A stretch of 56,478 nt of DNA from CAVQBP01 sp964448105. GTDB lineage: Bacteria; Bacteroidota; Ignavibacteria; Ignavibacteriales; Ignavibacteriaceae. The position numbers and the translations under genes are program-made. Shown here one piece after another: positions 37,007-46,217 of this stretch (its first letter is position 1; each line of letters opens with the position of its first letter). The stretch covers positions 1 through 56,478 of the forward strand of contig CAYUVK010000020.1 of NCBI GenBank assembly GCA_964448105.1, written 5' to 3'. The notes beneath the pieces were generated by a model that saw only the letters and a list, made by a program, of their open reading frames with translations, was not told where the DNA came from and ran no database searches.

Positions 37007-38617
37007 TTATTTAACTTTCACTAACTCTACTCTTCTATTTTTACTTCTTCCCTCCTGTGTCGAGTTAGGAGCTATCGGGGAATCATCACCCAAACCAAAA
37101 ACCTGAAATTGAAACGATGGTAATCCTCTTGATATAAAGTATTTCATTATGGCATCTGCTTCTTCATATGACTTTGATAATTTACTTCCCTCAGGAGTTT
37201 GGCTATCTACATATCCGTTTATTTTCCATTTTATAAAGGGATCCTTTTGAAGAAAATTAACTATATTATTCATATTAGAATATGCAGATTGTTTTATTTT
37301 GCTTGTACCGGGTTCAAATGTTTCATCGGCATTTATTATTATTTTACTTGTACCTGGAGAAATTGATGTAACATTCTCTTCTTTAGGTTTTGAGGGAACA
37401 GGTGGTACATTTAAATTATTTGTACTAGTAGAAGGTGTTGTTTCTCTCGGCTTCTCTTTTTCTTTTGAAGATTGTGATTGTGATTTTTCTTTTACTTCAC
37501 AGCCAAATTGATCTACCTTTACACCTAAAGGAGTGTCAGGGCATTTATCAAGTGAATCCGGTACACCATCATGATCTGAGTCAATTGGACAACCCTTTGA
37601 ATCTACTTTTGTACCTGGTATTGTTCCAGGGCATTTATCTAAATAATCGGGTATACCATCTCCATCACTATCATAAGGACACCCGTTCCTATCTACAGTG
37701 ACTCCTGCCGGAGTATTGGGACATTTATCAAGATAATCAGGTACCCCATCCTTATCGGAATCGAGAGGACAGCCGGTTTTATCTACTTTAACACCTCTTA
37801 AGGTTTGCGGACATTTATCTAGATAATCGGGTACTCCATCACCATCTGTGTCAAGAGGACAGCCATTTTCATCTATTAATACACCTCTGGGAGTATTAGG
37901 GCAAAAATCTCTTGAATCCGGAATACCATCACCATCACTATCACTTTCTCCTGCGAAAGAAAAAGAAATTCCAATCATTCCTGTAGCATAGAAATCATCG
38001 TGAGGGCCGGCTGGAAAATCCCCTGGATTTATTTGGGATGCGGGAGAAACATCATCTAAATAATCACTTTGGACGAAATGAATTCCTCCGGATGTCAATA
38101 TACTCCAATTATCGTTTATTCTAAATCTAAAACCTGCTTCTATATCATAAGACAAAGCACTCTTACTATAAAGTCCTTCCAAATTATGAGGAGCTTTTTC
38201 ACCTGTACTTGCTAAAGGATCAAACCACGCAATAGATGCACCAGTATATGCATAAGGAAAAACTACATCTTTAATTGAATAAGAATAGATTAAACCTAAT
38301 CCTAACGTTTGGATACTAGTTGAAAATTCAGCAGGACTATTAGGAATTCTTCTGTCATCTTTACCTTTAATATTAGCCGTTCCACCGGTCAACCTTAATC
38401 CAAAAATATTTTGATCTCTTGTTGGGAAGAAATATTCAACTAAACCATTATAAGTATAGCTGTTTATAGTTGATAAATAATCGGTTTTTCCAACTGATAA
38501 ACCTCCCTCTGCCGTTAAAACCCATCTCCCTGAAAAAGGATGATGTTTAACTTCTTGTGCTGTGGATATACTAATAGTAAAAAGAAGTGCAATAAAAACG
38601 AACCATAAATTCCGCAT
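37007..38617 (-). CDS. OmpA-family outer-membrane protein with five thrombospondin type-3 repeats
   Basis: 536 residues. A signal peptide (MRNLWFVFIALLFTISISTA) is followed by a beta-barrel of about 205 residues, five calcium-binding TSP3 repeats (each with DxDGDGxPDxxDxCPxTPxG, about residues 225-385), a Ser/Pro/Lys-rich linker, and a peptidoglycan-binding OmpA domain at the C-terminus with the sequence INGYVDSQTPEG and GRSKNRRVELVKVK. Such proteins link the outer membrane to the cell wall. Its gene diverges from the PorV-like gene, with a shared intergenic region. Confidence 0.93.
   Translation of the reverse strand: MRNLWFVFIALLFTISISTAQEVKHHPFSGRWVLTAEGGLSVGKTDYLSTINSYTYNGLVEYFFPTRDQNIFGLRLTGGTANIKGKDDRRIPNSPAEFSTSIQTLGLGLIYSYSIKDVVFPYAYTGASIAWFDPLASTGEKAPHNLEGLYSKSALSYDIEAGFRFRINDNWSILTSGGIHFVQSDYLDDVSPASQINPGDFPAGPHDDFYATGMIGISFSFAGESDSDGDGIPDSRDFCPNTPRGVLIDENGCPLDTDGDGVPDYLDKCPQTLRGVKVDKTGCPLDSDKDGVPDYLDKCPNTPAGVTVDRNGCPYDSDGDGIPDYLDKCPGTIPGTKVDSKGCPIDSDHDGVPDSLDKCPDTPLGVKVDQFGCEVKEKSQSQSSKEKEKPRETTPSTSTNNLNVPPVPSKPKEENVTSISPGTSKIIINADETFEPGTSKIKQSAYSNMNNIVNFLQKDPFIKWKINGYVDSQTPEGSKLSKSYEEADAIMKYFISRGLPSFQFQVFGLGDDSPIAPNSTQEGRSKNRRVELVKVK
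37500..37945 (-). repeat. Tandem TSP3 coding repeats
   Basis: Five in-frame tandem units of about 84-87 bases encode the thrombospondin type-3 motifs of the OmpA protein. Unit edges are visible by the repeated CCNTTATCNGANTCN-type DNA pattern in reverse complement. The units differ enough to be old. Confidence 0.7.
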
Positions 38618-38955
38618 TACTTCTCCCGATAAGAGTCCTTGTTTTTCACTTATTTAATGAATATAAACATTAAATCAATTTTAAACTATTATCTTTAAAA
38701 GATATAAACTTTTCCAGATGAATATATTCAAATAACTCGAAAAGAATCCTTTATATTGAATATATTCCCCCCCAACTAAAAAATTTGTTGTTCCAAATTA
38801 CTAATTCGAGTCTCAAAAAGCTACATATTTAAATATTTTAATAATTTTTTTAGACACTAAAAATTATCAATAAATTTAGACTTGATTTTCAAGTTTCAAA
38901 TCCCAATTTTTTACACGGTTTTGTAAATTATTCTAAAACTTTATATACATAATTA
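38618..38955. promoter_or_regulatory. Divergent promoter region with paired palindrome GAATATATTC
   Basis: 338 bases between the divergent OmpA-TSP3 and PorV-like genes. The 10-bp palindrome GAATATATTC occurs at 38720-38729 and again at 38758-38767, 38 bases apart. The first is within a 12-bp palindrome TGAATATATTCA. No small gene is apparent. A regulator that binds paired sites could control both outer-membrane genes. Confidence 0.45.
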
Positions 38956-40023
38956 ATGCCAATAAAATACTCTATTTTCACCCTTTTTCTTTTAGTTTCC
39001 TTTTCTCAAATATATTCACAAAGCACTGAATCAAGTTCCGGATTTACCATTGCAAAATATGCGGGTGAATTTATGGCTATAGGGGTCGGTGGAAGACCTT
39101 TGGGGATGGGAGGCGCTTATGTAGCAATAGCAAATGATGTAACTGCAGGATATTATAACCCGGCAGGCCTAGCTCATTTAGACTATCCTCAAATAGCTTT
39201 AATGCATGATGAAAGATTTGGAAGCCTAGTAAATTATGATTATGCTGCAGTCGCAATACCTTATGGTAAAGATATGAGCTTTGGTTTAAGCATAATGAGG
39301 TTAGGAGTGGACGGTATCCCTGACACACGCAATGCCTTAGTTGATCCTAATGGAGTTGTTTTGCATGATCCTAATGCTATTAATGACCCAAAAAACAGAA
39401 TTAATCCCGCTTTAGTTAAGGAGTTCAGCGATCAGGATTGGGCTTTTTATTTAAGCTTTGCAAAACGATATTCCGAAAATTTTTATTACGGTGCAAATAT
39501 AAAAATTATAAGAAGAAGTATTGCAGAATACAGTGCATGGGGTGTGGGGTTTGATGTTGGAGCATGGTATTCTCCTGTTGAAAATCTTTCTTTAGGTGCA
39601 AACCTACAGGATATTACAACCACATTAATAGCATGGAATACTGGAACAAATGAGTTGGTTTCACCCACAGCTAAAATTGGTGCCGGTTATTCATTAGATT
39701 TTTTAGGAGGGAAAATTACTCCAGCAATTGATTTTGATGTTAGGTTTGAAAATAGACAGTTTGCTTCCAATTTTCATCTAGGACCTGTTAGTTTTGATAT
39801 GCATTCCGGACTGGAATATAATTATAAAAATTTGTTTGCCATTAGAGGCGGATACAATGATGTTAAGCAATTTACAATAGGTGCGGGAATTAAACTTCCA
39901 AAGCTTAATATTGATTACTCATTTGCCCGCTTTAATATGGCAGCTGAAGATAGACTTGACGACACACATCGCATATCATTAACATTAACTCTGGAAGAAC
40001 CAAAGTTCTTAAGAGGAAATTAA
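38956..40023 (+). CDS. PorV/PorQ-family outer-membrane beta-barrel protein
   Basis: 355 residues with a signal peptide (KYSIFTLFLLVSFSQIYSQ). The N-terminal blocks MAIGVGGRPLGMGGAYVAI and YYNPAGLAHLDYPQIALMHDE are characteristic of the PorV/PorQ/UPF0164 family, a 14-stranded FadL-like barrel. PorV shuttles type IX secretion cargo to the attachment complex, but the family also includes proteins of unknown role, so T9SS involvement is not certain. The C-terminus ends RISLTLTLEEPKFLRGN. Confidence 0.85.
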   Translation: MPIKYSIFTLFLLVSFSQIYSQSTESSSGFTIAKYAGEFMAIGVGGRPLGMGGAYVAIANDVTAGYYNPAGLAHLDYPQIALMHDERFGSLVNYDYAAVAIPYGKDMSFGLSIMRLGVDGIPDTRNALVDPNGVVLHDPNAINDPKNRINPALVKEFSDQDWAFYLSFAKRYSENFYYGANIKIIRRSIAEYSAWGVGFDVGAWYSPVENLSLGANLQDITTTLIAWNTGTNELVSPTAKIGAGYSLDFLGGKITPAIDFDVRFENRQFASNFHLGPVSFDMHSGLEYNYKNLFAIRGGYNDVKQFTIGAGIKLPKLNIDYSFARFNMAAEDRLDDTHRISLTLTLEEPKFLRGN

Positions 40024-40229
40024 TTCATAATATTATTTTAGAATTTTGAATAATTCCTGAACCGGTTTGTCGCCGGAAATACTTTCCCCCTAGAAAGAAC
40101 CCCTTCAGGGAAATTAATAAAAGAATTATTTAATCTTGAAACGAGTCTGCTGAATCAATATAATATGGCCCTCAATCGAAACGAAATAAGTATATAAATA
40201 AAAATGATTTTATTAAGGAAATTGTCTCA
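40024..40229. other. Spacer between converging PorV-like and response-regulator genes
   Basis: About 205 bases with no gene. A TTTCCC/GGGAAA pair at about 40083-40113 could form a weak stem, but nothing looks like a canonical terminator. Confidence 0.4.
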
Positions 40230-40613
40230 TTAATTGCCTTTCACCATCTCTAACAGAGTATCCATCAAATAACTATTACTTACAGGTTTTGTTAAAAAAA
40301 TATCCACTCCGGCATTTAGTGCATTTTCTTTATCCTGCTGAAATGCATGTGCAGTTAAACATACAACGGGAATATCTTTGAACTTTTCATTATTTTTAAT
40401 TTCCTTTGTAAGCTGAAGTCCATCTTTTTTACCGCGTAAGGAAATATCCATTAATATTAAATCAATCTGGTTATTGTTTAGATATTCGTAAAATGACTGT
40501 TCGGAATCACAAGCAAAAACGTTGAAATTTTTCTTTAAAAATAACTGCAAAAATCTTTGGTTTTCATAATCATCTTCCACTACAAGCAAATTAGGTTTTT
40601 TTAAGTCATCCAT
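40230..40613 (-). CDS. Single-domain response regulator
   Basis: 127 residues, only a receiver domain. The pocket VVEDDYE, the phospho-acceptor in LILMDISLRGKKDG, the Thr in CLTAHA and Lys in FLTKPV are present, and there is no output domain. Such proteins carry phosphate between kinases or act by protein contact (CheY/DivK type). No kinase lies adjacent. The lack of a nearby kinase implies cross-talk with one elsewhere, possibly a hybrid kinase. Confidence 0.92.
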   Translation of the reverse strand: MDDLKKPNLLVVEDDYENQRFLQLFLKKNFNVFACDSEQSFYEYLNNNQIDLILMDISLRGKKDGLQLTKEIKNNEKFKDIPVVCLTAHAFQQDKENALNAGVDIFLTKPVSNSYLMDTLLEMVKGN

Positions 40614-40740
40614 ATATTTGGTTTTCTTTGTTTATACCAATATATAAAATAATTGCTATCGAGAAACTTTTTCTGTCAATAATAAGTTTTCATGATAATT
40701 ATCTTTTTTTACATAATAAATTTTTATAATATACCAATAA

Positions 40741-40977
40741 ATGAATTTTTTTATTATGCCGGAATTTCAGCAAATAGGAAAACTTTTAATAATTGCAGGA
40801 ATATTTATCCTCATTCTGGGGATTATATTTCTCTTAGGAGATAAAATTCCATTCATCGGAAGACTACCCGGAGATATAATAATCAAGAAAAAAAATTTTA
40901 CTTTTTATTTCCCTCTTGTTACATCAATAATTTTAAGCTTAATAATCTCCTTAATTTTGTTTTTATTAAAAAAATAG
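40741..40977 (+). CDS. DUF2905 family small membrane protein
   Basis: 78 residues with two membrane helices. The loop block GDKIPFIGRLPGDIIIKKKNFTFYFPLVTSI is the signature of DUF2905. The start may also be the second ATG at 40756, giving 73 residues starting MPEFQQIGK, which fits the family's usual length better. Function is unknown. It converges on the thioredoxin-like lipoprotein gene. Confidence 0.88.
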   Translation: MNFFIMPEFQQIGKLLIIAGIFILILGIIFLLGDKIPFIGRLPGDIIIKKKNFTFYFPLVTSIILSLIISLILFLLKK

Positions 40978-40995
40978 ATAAAATTTTTTAGAGTT

Positions 40996-41535
40996 TTAAC
41001 TTAAAATTTCTTTTATTTTATCCACATATTCTGATTTGGGAACCAAACCTATATGTTTATCAACTATTTTACCTGTCTTATCTATAACAAAGGATGTCGG
41101 AATAGCATTTATTGAACCATAATCCATAATTACCTGGTTATTACCATAAACAACTGGATAATTTATATCGTATTTTTTCATAAACGGTACTACATCCGAT
41201 TTAGTATCCTGATCCAATGAAACTCCTATAACAACAAGATCAGTTTTAAACTCTTTCTGGAGTTCAACTAAATCCGGAATACCTTTTCGGCATGGCGGAC
41301 ACCAGGTTGCCCAGAAATCTACTATAACAACCTTCCCTCTATAATCCGAAAGCTTTATACTTTTACCGTTTGTACTGGTTAAATCAAAATTGGGCGCCAT
41401 CTCTGCAGATTTTGTTTTTTCTACCGGTGCTTTTGTTTTGTTTACCGTAGAAGGTTCAACTCTAACATTTTTTTTACATCCAATAATACCTAAACAAAAA
41501 ATAACTGCTAATATTAAAATCAAAAATTTCTTCAT
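40996..41535 (-). CDS. TlpA/ResA-type thioredoxin-like lipoprotein
   Basis: 179 residues. A lipoprotein signal with the lipobox ending in Cys-20 (CLGIIGCKK) places it on the periplasmic side of a membrane. The redox motif is DFWATWCPPCRKGIP, with SLDQDTKSDVVPFMKKY and AIPTSFVIDKTG (cis-Pro loop) completing a TlpA-like fold. Reduces disulfides, often during cytochrome c maturation or in detoxification. It probably shares a transcript with the small membrane protein gene upstream. Confidence 0.92.
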   Translation of the reverse strand: MKKFLILILAVIFCLGIIGCKKNVRVEPSTVNKTKAPVEKTKSAEMAPNFDLTSTNGKSIKLSDYRGKVVIVDFWATWCPPCRKGIPDLVELQKEFKTDLVVIGVSLDQDTKSDVVPFMKKYDINYPVVYGNNQVIMDYGSINAIPTSFVIDKTGKIVDKHIGLVPKSEYVDKIKEILS

Positions 41536-41549
41536 TATTTCTCCTTATG

Positions 41550-41822
41550 TCACTGATGTTGATTATTTGTATCCTTTGTACTTAATCCGTATAACTGGGG
41601 ATTTAAAGACGTATTTGGATTTTCGTGCTTTGCCGGATCGTAGTTAGGCGGATACGGACCTCTTTCGGGTATACTCCGTGTATTATTTACTATAAAAAAT
41701 ATTAGAAGAATAATTAATATTACGACTGTCCATACAGTATTTTTATACCTGGGATCAATTAAGGGCTTCTTCTGTGGTTGTTTTTTTCCTATTTGTCTTT
41801 CTCTTGGTTTTTTACTTGCCAT
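41550..41822 (-). CDS. Small single-helix membrane protein of unknown function
   Basis: 90 residues. A Lys/Arg-rich cytoplasmic N-terminus (about 30 residues) precedes one membrane helix (WTVVILIILLIFFIVN) and a proline/asparagine-rich periplasmic tail (SIPERGPYPPNYDPAKHENP). It starts 14 bases before the TlpA-like lipoprotein gene. I do not recognise a family. It may belong to the same periplasmic redox function by co-transcription. Confidence 0.6.
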   Translation of the reverse strand: MASKKPRERQIGKKQPQKKPLIDPRYKNTVWTVVILIILLIFFIVNNTRSIPERGPYPPNYDPAKHENPNTSLNPQLYGLSTKDTNNQHQ

Positions 41823-41909
41823 TTTCTAGTTAAACCTTAAATATTGAAAATCTAAATTAATAAAAATAACAATTAAAAAAGTAAATTTATATTCACATTT
41901 TTATAACAT

Positions 41910-42986
41910 TTATGTGAACATTTCTAATTGATCATTTACTTGCCGTCTAAAATGTTCAATAGATAAATGATAGTCCCTTTTATTAAGACCATACTTGTTA
42001 CAGCTTATATAAAACAAATTTTTTATAGTCCCGGCAAATTCACCTTCGCCGGTAAATCTTTTACCGAATTCCGAATGATTTAATTTTCCTCCCCTAATAT
42101 CTTTTATCCTATTTATTATTTTATTTGCTTTATCGGGAAATTCATCAAATAGCCATTTTACAAAAAGATCCTTAACAGAATACGGCAGTCTTAATAATAA
42201 ACAACCGGCATATTCAGCACCTCTTTCGGAAGCAGCTTTTAGAATCGCCGGTATTTCTTCATCATTTAAGCCTGGAATAACCGGGGCTACATTTACACCA
42301 ACAGGAATATTATTGTCTGCAAATTTTTCAATTGTTTCAAGTCGCTTTAAAGGTACAGATGTTCTTGATTCCATCTTACTGATAAGAGATTTATCAAGGC
42401 TGGTAATTGATATAGTAACGGAAATCAGTTTGAGTTCATTCATTTCTTTTATTATATCAATATCTCTCTGTACCAAGGCATTCTTTGTAATTAAACCGAC
42501 CGGGTTTCGATGCTTCAAACAAACCTTAAGAGCATTTCTAGTTAGTTTTAACTTTGATTCAACGGGCTGATAACAATCAGTATTGCCGGAAAAAATTATT
42601 ACATCAGGTTTGTAGCTTTTTTTCTTCAGTTCAATCTCAAGCAGTTTCGGAGCATTTTCTTTTACCATGATTTTGGTTTCAAAATCTAGACCCGACGAGA
42701 ACCCGAGAAATTCATGTGAAGGCCTGGCATAACAATAAATGCATCCATGTTCACAACCGCGGTAAGGATTAAATGAATAATCAAAATCAATATCTTCGCT
42801 GTCATTAACTGCGATTACAGATTTAGAATAATCTTTAAAGTATTGAGTTCCGATTTTTCTCTCTTGCTCATCATCCAAAAAGAAATCATCAATTTCATCA
42901 GACTCAAAGTTTTCAATATATACTCTTTCGAATCTGTTCTTAGGATTAAATTGAGCGCCTCTTCCTTTTATCTTATGATCAATCAT
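41910..42986 (-). CDS. Radical SAM protein of the PA0069 (Rv2578c) family
   Basis: 358 residues. The iron-sulfur binding motif is RGCEHGCIYCYARPSHEF, a CxxxCxxC cluster with the family-specific ARP/SHE extension, followed by DFETKIMVKENAPKLL and FSGNTDCYQPVE, typical of the PA0069 group related to spore photoproduct lyase. Substrate is unknown; the sequence begins with KGRGAQFNPKNRFE, as in other members. It is monocistronic in a leftward block with the TlpA-like protein. Confidence 0.9.
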   Translation of the reverse strand: MIDHKIKGRGAQFNPKNRFERVYIENFESDEIDDFFLDDEQERKIGTQYFKDYSKSVIAVNDSEDIDFDYSFNPYRGCEHGCIYCYARPSHEFLGFSSGLDFETKIMVKENAPKLLEIELKKKSYKPDVIIFSGNTDCYQPVESKLKLTRNALKVCLKHRNPVGLITKNALVQRDIDIIKEMNELKLISVTISITSLDKSLISKMESRTSVPLKRLETIEKFADNNIPVGVNVAPVIPGLNDEEIPAILKAASERGAEYAGCLLLRLPYSVKDLFVKWLFDEFPDKANKIINRIKDIRGGKLNHSEFGKRFTGEGEFAGTIKNLFYISCNKYGLNKRDYHLSIEHFRRQVNDQLEMFT

Positions 42987-43189
42987 TTCAAAACTTTGTT
43001 ATCTTAACAAATATAGTTATAGGTTTTTAATCTGAAGGTGATTTAACATTATAATAAGTAATACTTTTTAATATTATTGAAAAAATAATATTTATACTTA
43101 AACTTCTTAAACCCAGTAATTAGTACCCTCAAAAAATGATCTACTTTTTAACTATAAATAACTGATTTTTCTTAAGTAAAGTAGAAGAT
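42987..43189. other. Spacer between radical SAM and GH13 genes
   Basis: About 200 AT-rich bases without gene or strong hairpin. Confidence 0.4.
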
Positions 43190-44680
43190 TCAACCTTCTA
43201 TTGAGAAAATATGATTTTTGTAAGATTTTAATTCGATGAAAAGCCCTGAATTAAGGATCTCATCTGTTCTTCTAATATACTTCTGATCATTCAGGAGATC
43301 AAACAGAATAATTGTTTCAAAAGAAGAGTTAATGTGAAATTTCAGCCTGCATTGTGAAGTAGAATCAGAATAATTTATAACAACGATTCTCAAATTATTT
43401 TCAAATTTCCATTGCCATGCAAAAATATTATTGTAAGTATCATTTTTAACATTAACCGGGAGAATTTCTAATTGACTCCATTCTCCTTTTATAAAAATTT
43501 CATCTTTGGTTATATCCAATAATTTATTATAGAATGTTTTTTTAGTTTCAGAAATCTTTTCAAAAGGTTCTCTGCCTAACTGTAAAGGGAGCTTTATTTT
43601 TTTACCTTCAAATTGACCATCATAATATAACTTCATTCCTTGAATTGTACTGATAATTGTTGCAGCAGCTACAGATCTTTGCTTACCAAATTTAGTTACT
43701 GCTCTCTTTTCATCATGATTTTCCAAAAATCTTACGGATTTCAACTGAAAATCTCTATCTGCTCTTAAATGTGCATTAACTCCCCTTATATCATTAGCAG
43801 CAAGGCGGTCGGTTAATCTTTTATCGTATGTAAAATCAAATCCCAGCTGTTGAAGATCCCATTCAAGATCCCAATAACACTCAGCCATAAAAATAAATTC
43901 CCGGGATTCTGCCCTAACTTTTTCAATTGCTGTTTTCCAGAATTCTTCTTCAGGTTTTTTATAACCAAATTTATTTAATACTCCTGACCATGTATTGTGA
44001 AATATGTTATTCAGCGGAAGCATTGCCATATCGCACCTGACTCCATTGCATATTCCCGATAACTTAATTAACTGTTCTATTAAAAAATTTCTTGCCTCTT
44101 CTTTAAAAAAATTTATTTGAATTGTATCCCTCCAGGCCGGGAATAAAGGATCTCTGCCGTGCGCAAAAATTTTATTACAATTTTCCGTATTTGTACAATG
44201 AGAATCCGGCTTATAAAAAGTGAAAGGGTCTTTAGACATTAACTCTTCATCCGCTTCCAAAAAAATTCCGGGATTGGTTTTTATAAGATTAGAATCTGCA
44301 CTAAAATGATTGGGAATAAAATCCAGGAAAAGTTTTAAACCTATTTTATTTAGTTTATTTTTTAACTCTAAAAGATCCTGATAGGTACTTAAGTTAGGGT
44401 TAACTTCATACATATCAATAGCAAAAGGAGAGCCGATTAAATCATTTTTATGCCAATCTTTTAAACTATTGTTATAAGCGGAAATTAGACCAACTTCGTA
44501 GCAGTATTTTTCAATTGTTGATGGGCATGTATTCCAAATCCCCATTAACCAAATTATATTAATACCTTTATCGGCTAAACTTTGAAAAACACTTAAAGGA
44601 ATAGAATTTAATTTTACTTTTTCCCCGAATTGTTTTATCCAAACCCTAGTATTAATTTCATAAAGCTTTGGATTTAACAT
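43190..44680 (-). CDS. GH13 alpha-amylase-family glycoside hydrolase
   Basis: 496 residues. Region I is LKLFLDFIPNHF, region II GVRCDMAM (nucleophile Asp), region III FIFMAECYW (acid/base Glu) and region IV FLENHDEKR (transition-state Asp), so the catalytic triad is intact. The N-terminal EINTRVWIKQFG and GIWNTCPS are unusual for classical amylases and match uncharacterised GH13 from Bacteroidota-like genomes. There is no signal peptide, so it is cytoplasmic and likely acts on internal alpha-glucans or small oligosaccharides. No glycogen genes are adjacent. The C-terminal beta-sandwich of about 80 residues is present. Confidence 0.88.
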   Translation of the reverse strand: MLNPKLYEINTRVWIKQFGEKVKLNSIPLSVFQSLADKGINIIWLMGIWNTCPSTIEKYCYEVGLISAYNNSLKDWHKNDLIGSPFAIDMYEVNPNLSTYQDLLELKNKLNKIGLKLFLDFIPNHFSADSNLIKTNPGIFLEADEELMSKDPFTFYKPDSHCTNTENCNKIFAHGRDPLFPAWRDTIQINFFKEEARNFLIEQLIKLSGICNGVRCDMAMLPLNNIFHNTWSGVLNKFGYKKPEEEFWKTAIEKVRAESREFIFMAECYWDLEWDLQQLGFDFTYDKRLTDRLAANDIRGVNAHLRADRDFQLKSVRFLENHDEKRAVTKFGKQRSVAAATIISTIQGMKLYYDGQFEGKKIKLPLQLGREPFEKISETKKTFYNKLLDITKDEIFIKGEWSQLEILPVNVKNDTYNNIFAWQWKFENNLRIVVINYSDSTSQCRLKFHINSSFETIILFDLLNDQKYIRRTDEILNSGLFIELKSYKNHIFSIEG

Positions 44681-45217
44681 AAATTTCTTAAGAAATATTT
44701 TTTATAGAATTTATATCACAATATATGATTAAAAATCTTTTTAGTGTGTTTATTTTACCTATTTTATAATAAATTATTTTTTTTATTTTCACGGTAAAGA
44801 TAATAATTTTTAATTTATGATATTAGTATTGATTCAAAATAGATAATTGCTCTCTCTGCCAAAGGCATGGCATTTCAGTTCTCTCTCTTAAAAAGAGAAA
44901 GACTTATTTTCACTTAACCATAAAAAACCTGTTTAACCTGTTTTAATAGAAAATTAATATTAAATACTGGACTTTTAATCACTCTCTTAATAAAAGAGAT
45001 AATTTAAGTTCAATATTTATTAAAATAAAACTTTATCAACTTATGTTTTAGAGTATTTCAATAACATTTTTAAGTAAAATTAATTTGATCTGTTCCTGAT
45101 ACTGAGGTAAGATTAATTTTCTTCAATGATTTTTATAAGGTACAAGAATTTTTATCTAAAATCATGATTACTTTTAAGATTTACATTTTTCATTAATAAT
45201 TGAATGATCGAGGGAGT
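44681..45217. promoter_or_regulatory. Leader region of the GldLM-like operon with repeated hairpins
   Basis: About 530 bases between the divergent GH13 gene and the operon. A lone degenerate palindrome TCTGCC-AAA-GGCATG lies at 44855-44869. Two hairpins with the same stem TCTCTT/AAGAGA lie at 44884-44898 and 44983-44999, and a CCTGTTTAACCTGTTTT direct repeat lies at 44928-44944. No gene fits in the region. The twin hairpins could be processing or regulatory sites in a long 5' leader. Confidence 0.45.
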
Positions 45218-46207
45218 ATGCCAAGAGAACAAAACAGAATTTCAGCTGATGAGGAAGCAAAACTTCAAAGGTTCCCTGATATTTATGCAAAAAACGGACT
45301 TGAAGAAGAATTAGAAAGTTACTGCCAATCAGCAGTCGATAAAATAAGATATACACTAATAATTAAACCGGCATTAATTTCATTTGTTGCATTAATTATT
45401 TCATTCTTTTTGGATATATCTTATGTTCCTTTCTTAGGAAATATTTCAGTTAAAATAGCGACCTCACTTTTCCCGGCATGGAAACCTTCCGAGGCAATGA
45501 TTGCACCTTACAGTTTTTGGTGGCTTCCCGTTATTGTCTACTTATTTTTCCTTTTTCTTTCTTACCTTGCATACTCAAAATTAAAAGTGGAAATTGTTCG
45601 CACACCGGCATCTGAAACAATTGATCGTATTATTACTTCTTATACTACGGTTGTTGATAGTATTTCTACTGCTTTACCATTAATTGGTGCTGCTATCTTA
45701 TTAATAAGTATAAAATTAGGTGAAGAAGTATTTTTAGGATTATCTGTACCGTTTGAAGTAAAAGCATTAATTGTTCTTGCAATAGGAAAATTATTTGAAC
45801 CGGTGCTCGATCAGCTTAGCATTGAATTCCAGAATGTAGTAAATCATGTTAAAGATATTAAGGATAGATATTTCTCCCGGCTGCAGCTGGAAAATTCTAA
45901 AAATATTCTTAAGCAGTTAAGCGGTGGCGCAAAAGAATTTAAATCACCCGAGGTTACATTAAAAGAACTTGAACAATATAGAGGTTTACTGGAAAATACT
46001 GCCCAACTAAGTGAAGCAATTCTTAATAATTTTAACCTGATACATTCAGTACTTGAAAAAATTACTAGCTATCAAAATGTCAGTTCGGAAAAAGTTGAAG
46101 AGTTAAAATCACTTGCAGAATCAATATCTAAGGCATCAAATTCTTTAAGTGATGAAAAAACATTGATGGGGTTAAAGCATCTTGAAAACATTGTAATAAA
46201 AAAATGA
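45218..46207 (+). CDS. Four-helix inner-membrane protein with long helical tail (GldL- or MotA/ExbB-like)
   Basis: 329 residues from the ATG at 45218, which a GGGAG site precedes closely; an in-frame TTG at 45200 adds six residues. Predicted membrane helices are at about 47-66, 99-120, 147-166 and 176-196, followed by about 130 charged, helical residues. The third and fourth helices (STALPLIGAAILLISIKLGEE and LGLSVPFEVKALIVLAIGKL, with Glu-168/169) carry acidic residues near the membrane, as do stator proteins of the MotA/TolQ/ExbB or GldL type. I cannot place it in a named family. The neighbouring GldM-like gene is the reason to suspect a proton-driven motor subunit. Confidence 0.55.
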   Translation: MPREQNRISADEEAKLQRFPDIYAKNGLEEELESYCQSAVDKIRYTLIIKPALISFVALIISFFLDISYVPFLGNISVKIATSLFPAWKPSEAMIAPYSFWWLPVIVYLFFLFLSYLAYSKLKVEIVRTPASETIDRIITSYTTVVDSISTALPLIGAAILLISIKLGEEVFLGLSVPFEVKALIVLAIGKLFEPVLDQLSIEFQNVVNHVKDIKDRYFSRLQLENSKNILKQLSGGAKEFKSPEVTLKELEQYRGLLENTAQLSEAILNNFNLIHSVLEKITSYQNVSSEKVEELKSLAESISKASNSLSDEKTLMGLKHLENIVIKK

Positions 46208-46217
46208 GAGTTTAAAG

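Noticed and set aside
37299..37701. Open frames on the + strand across the TSP3 region
   Set aside because: They mirror the repeat-coding DNA of the OmpA protein; their periodicity comes from the TSP3 units.
37500..37945. Possible CRISPR-like array (regular repeats)
   Set aside because: The units are contiguous and in frame with the TSP3 protein motif, with no spacers and no cas genes.
40024..40229. Terminator for the PorV-like gene
   Set aside because: Only a weak TTTCCC/GGGAAA pair with a long loop and no T-run is present.
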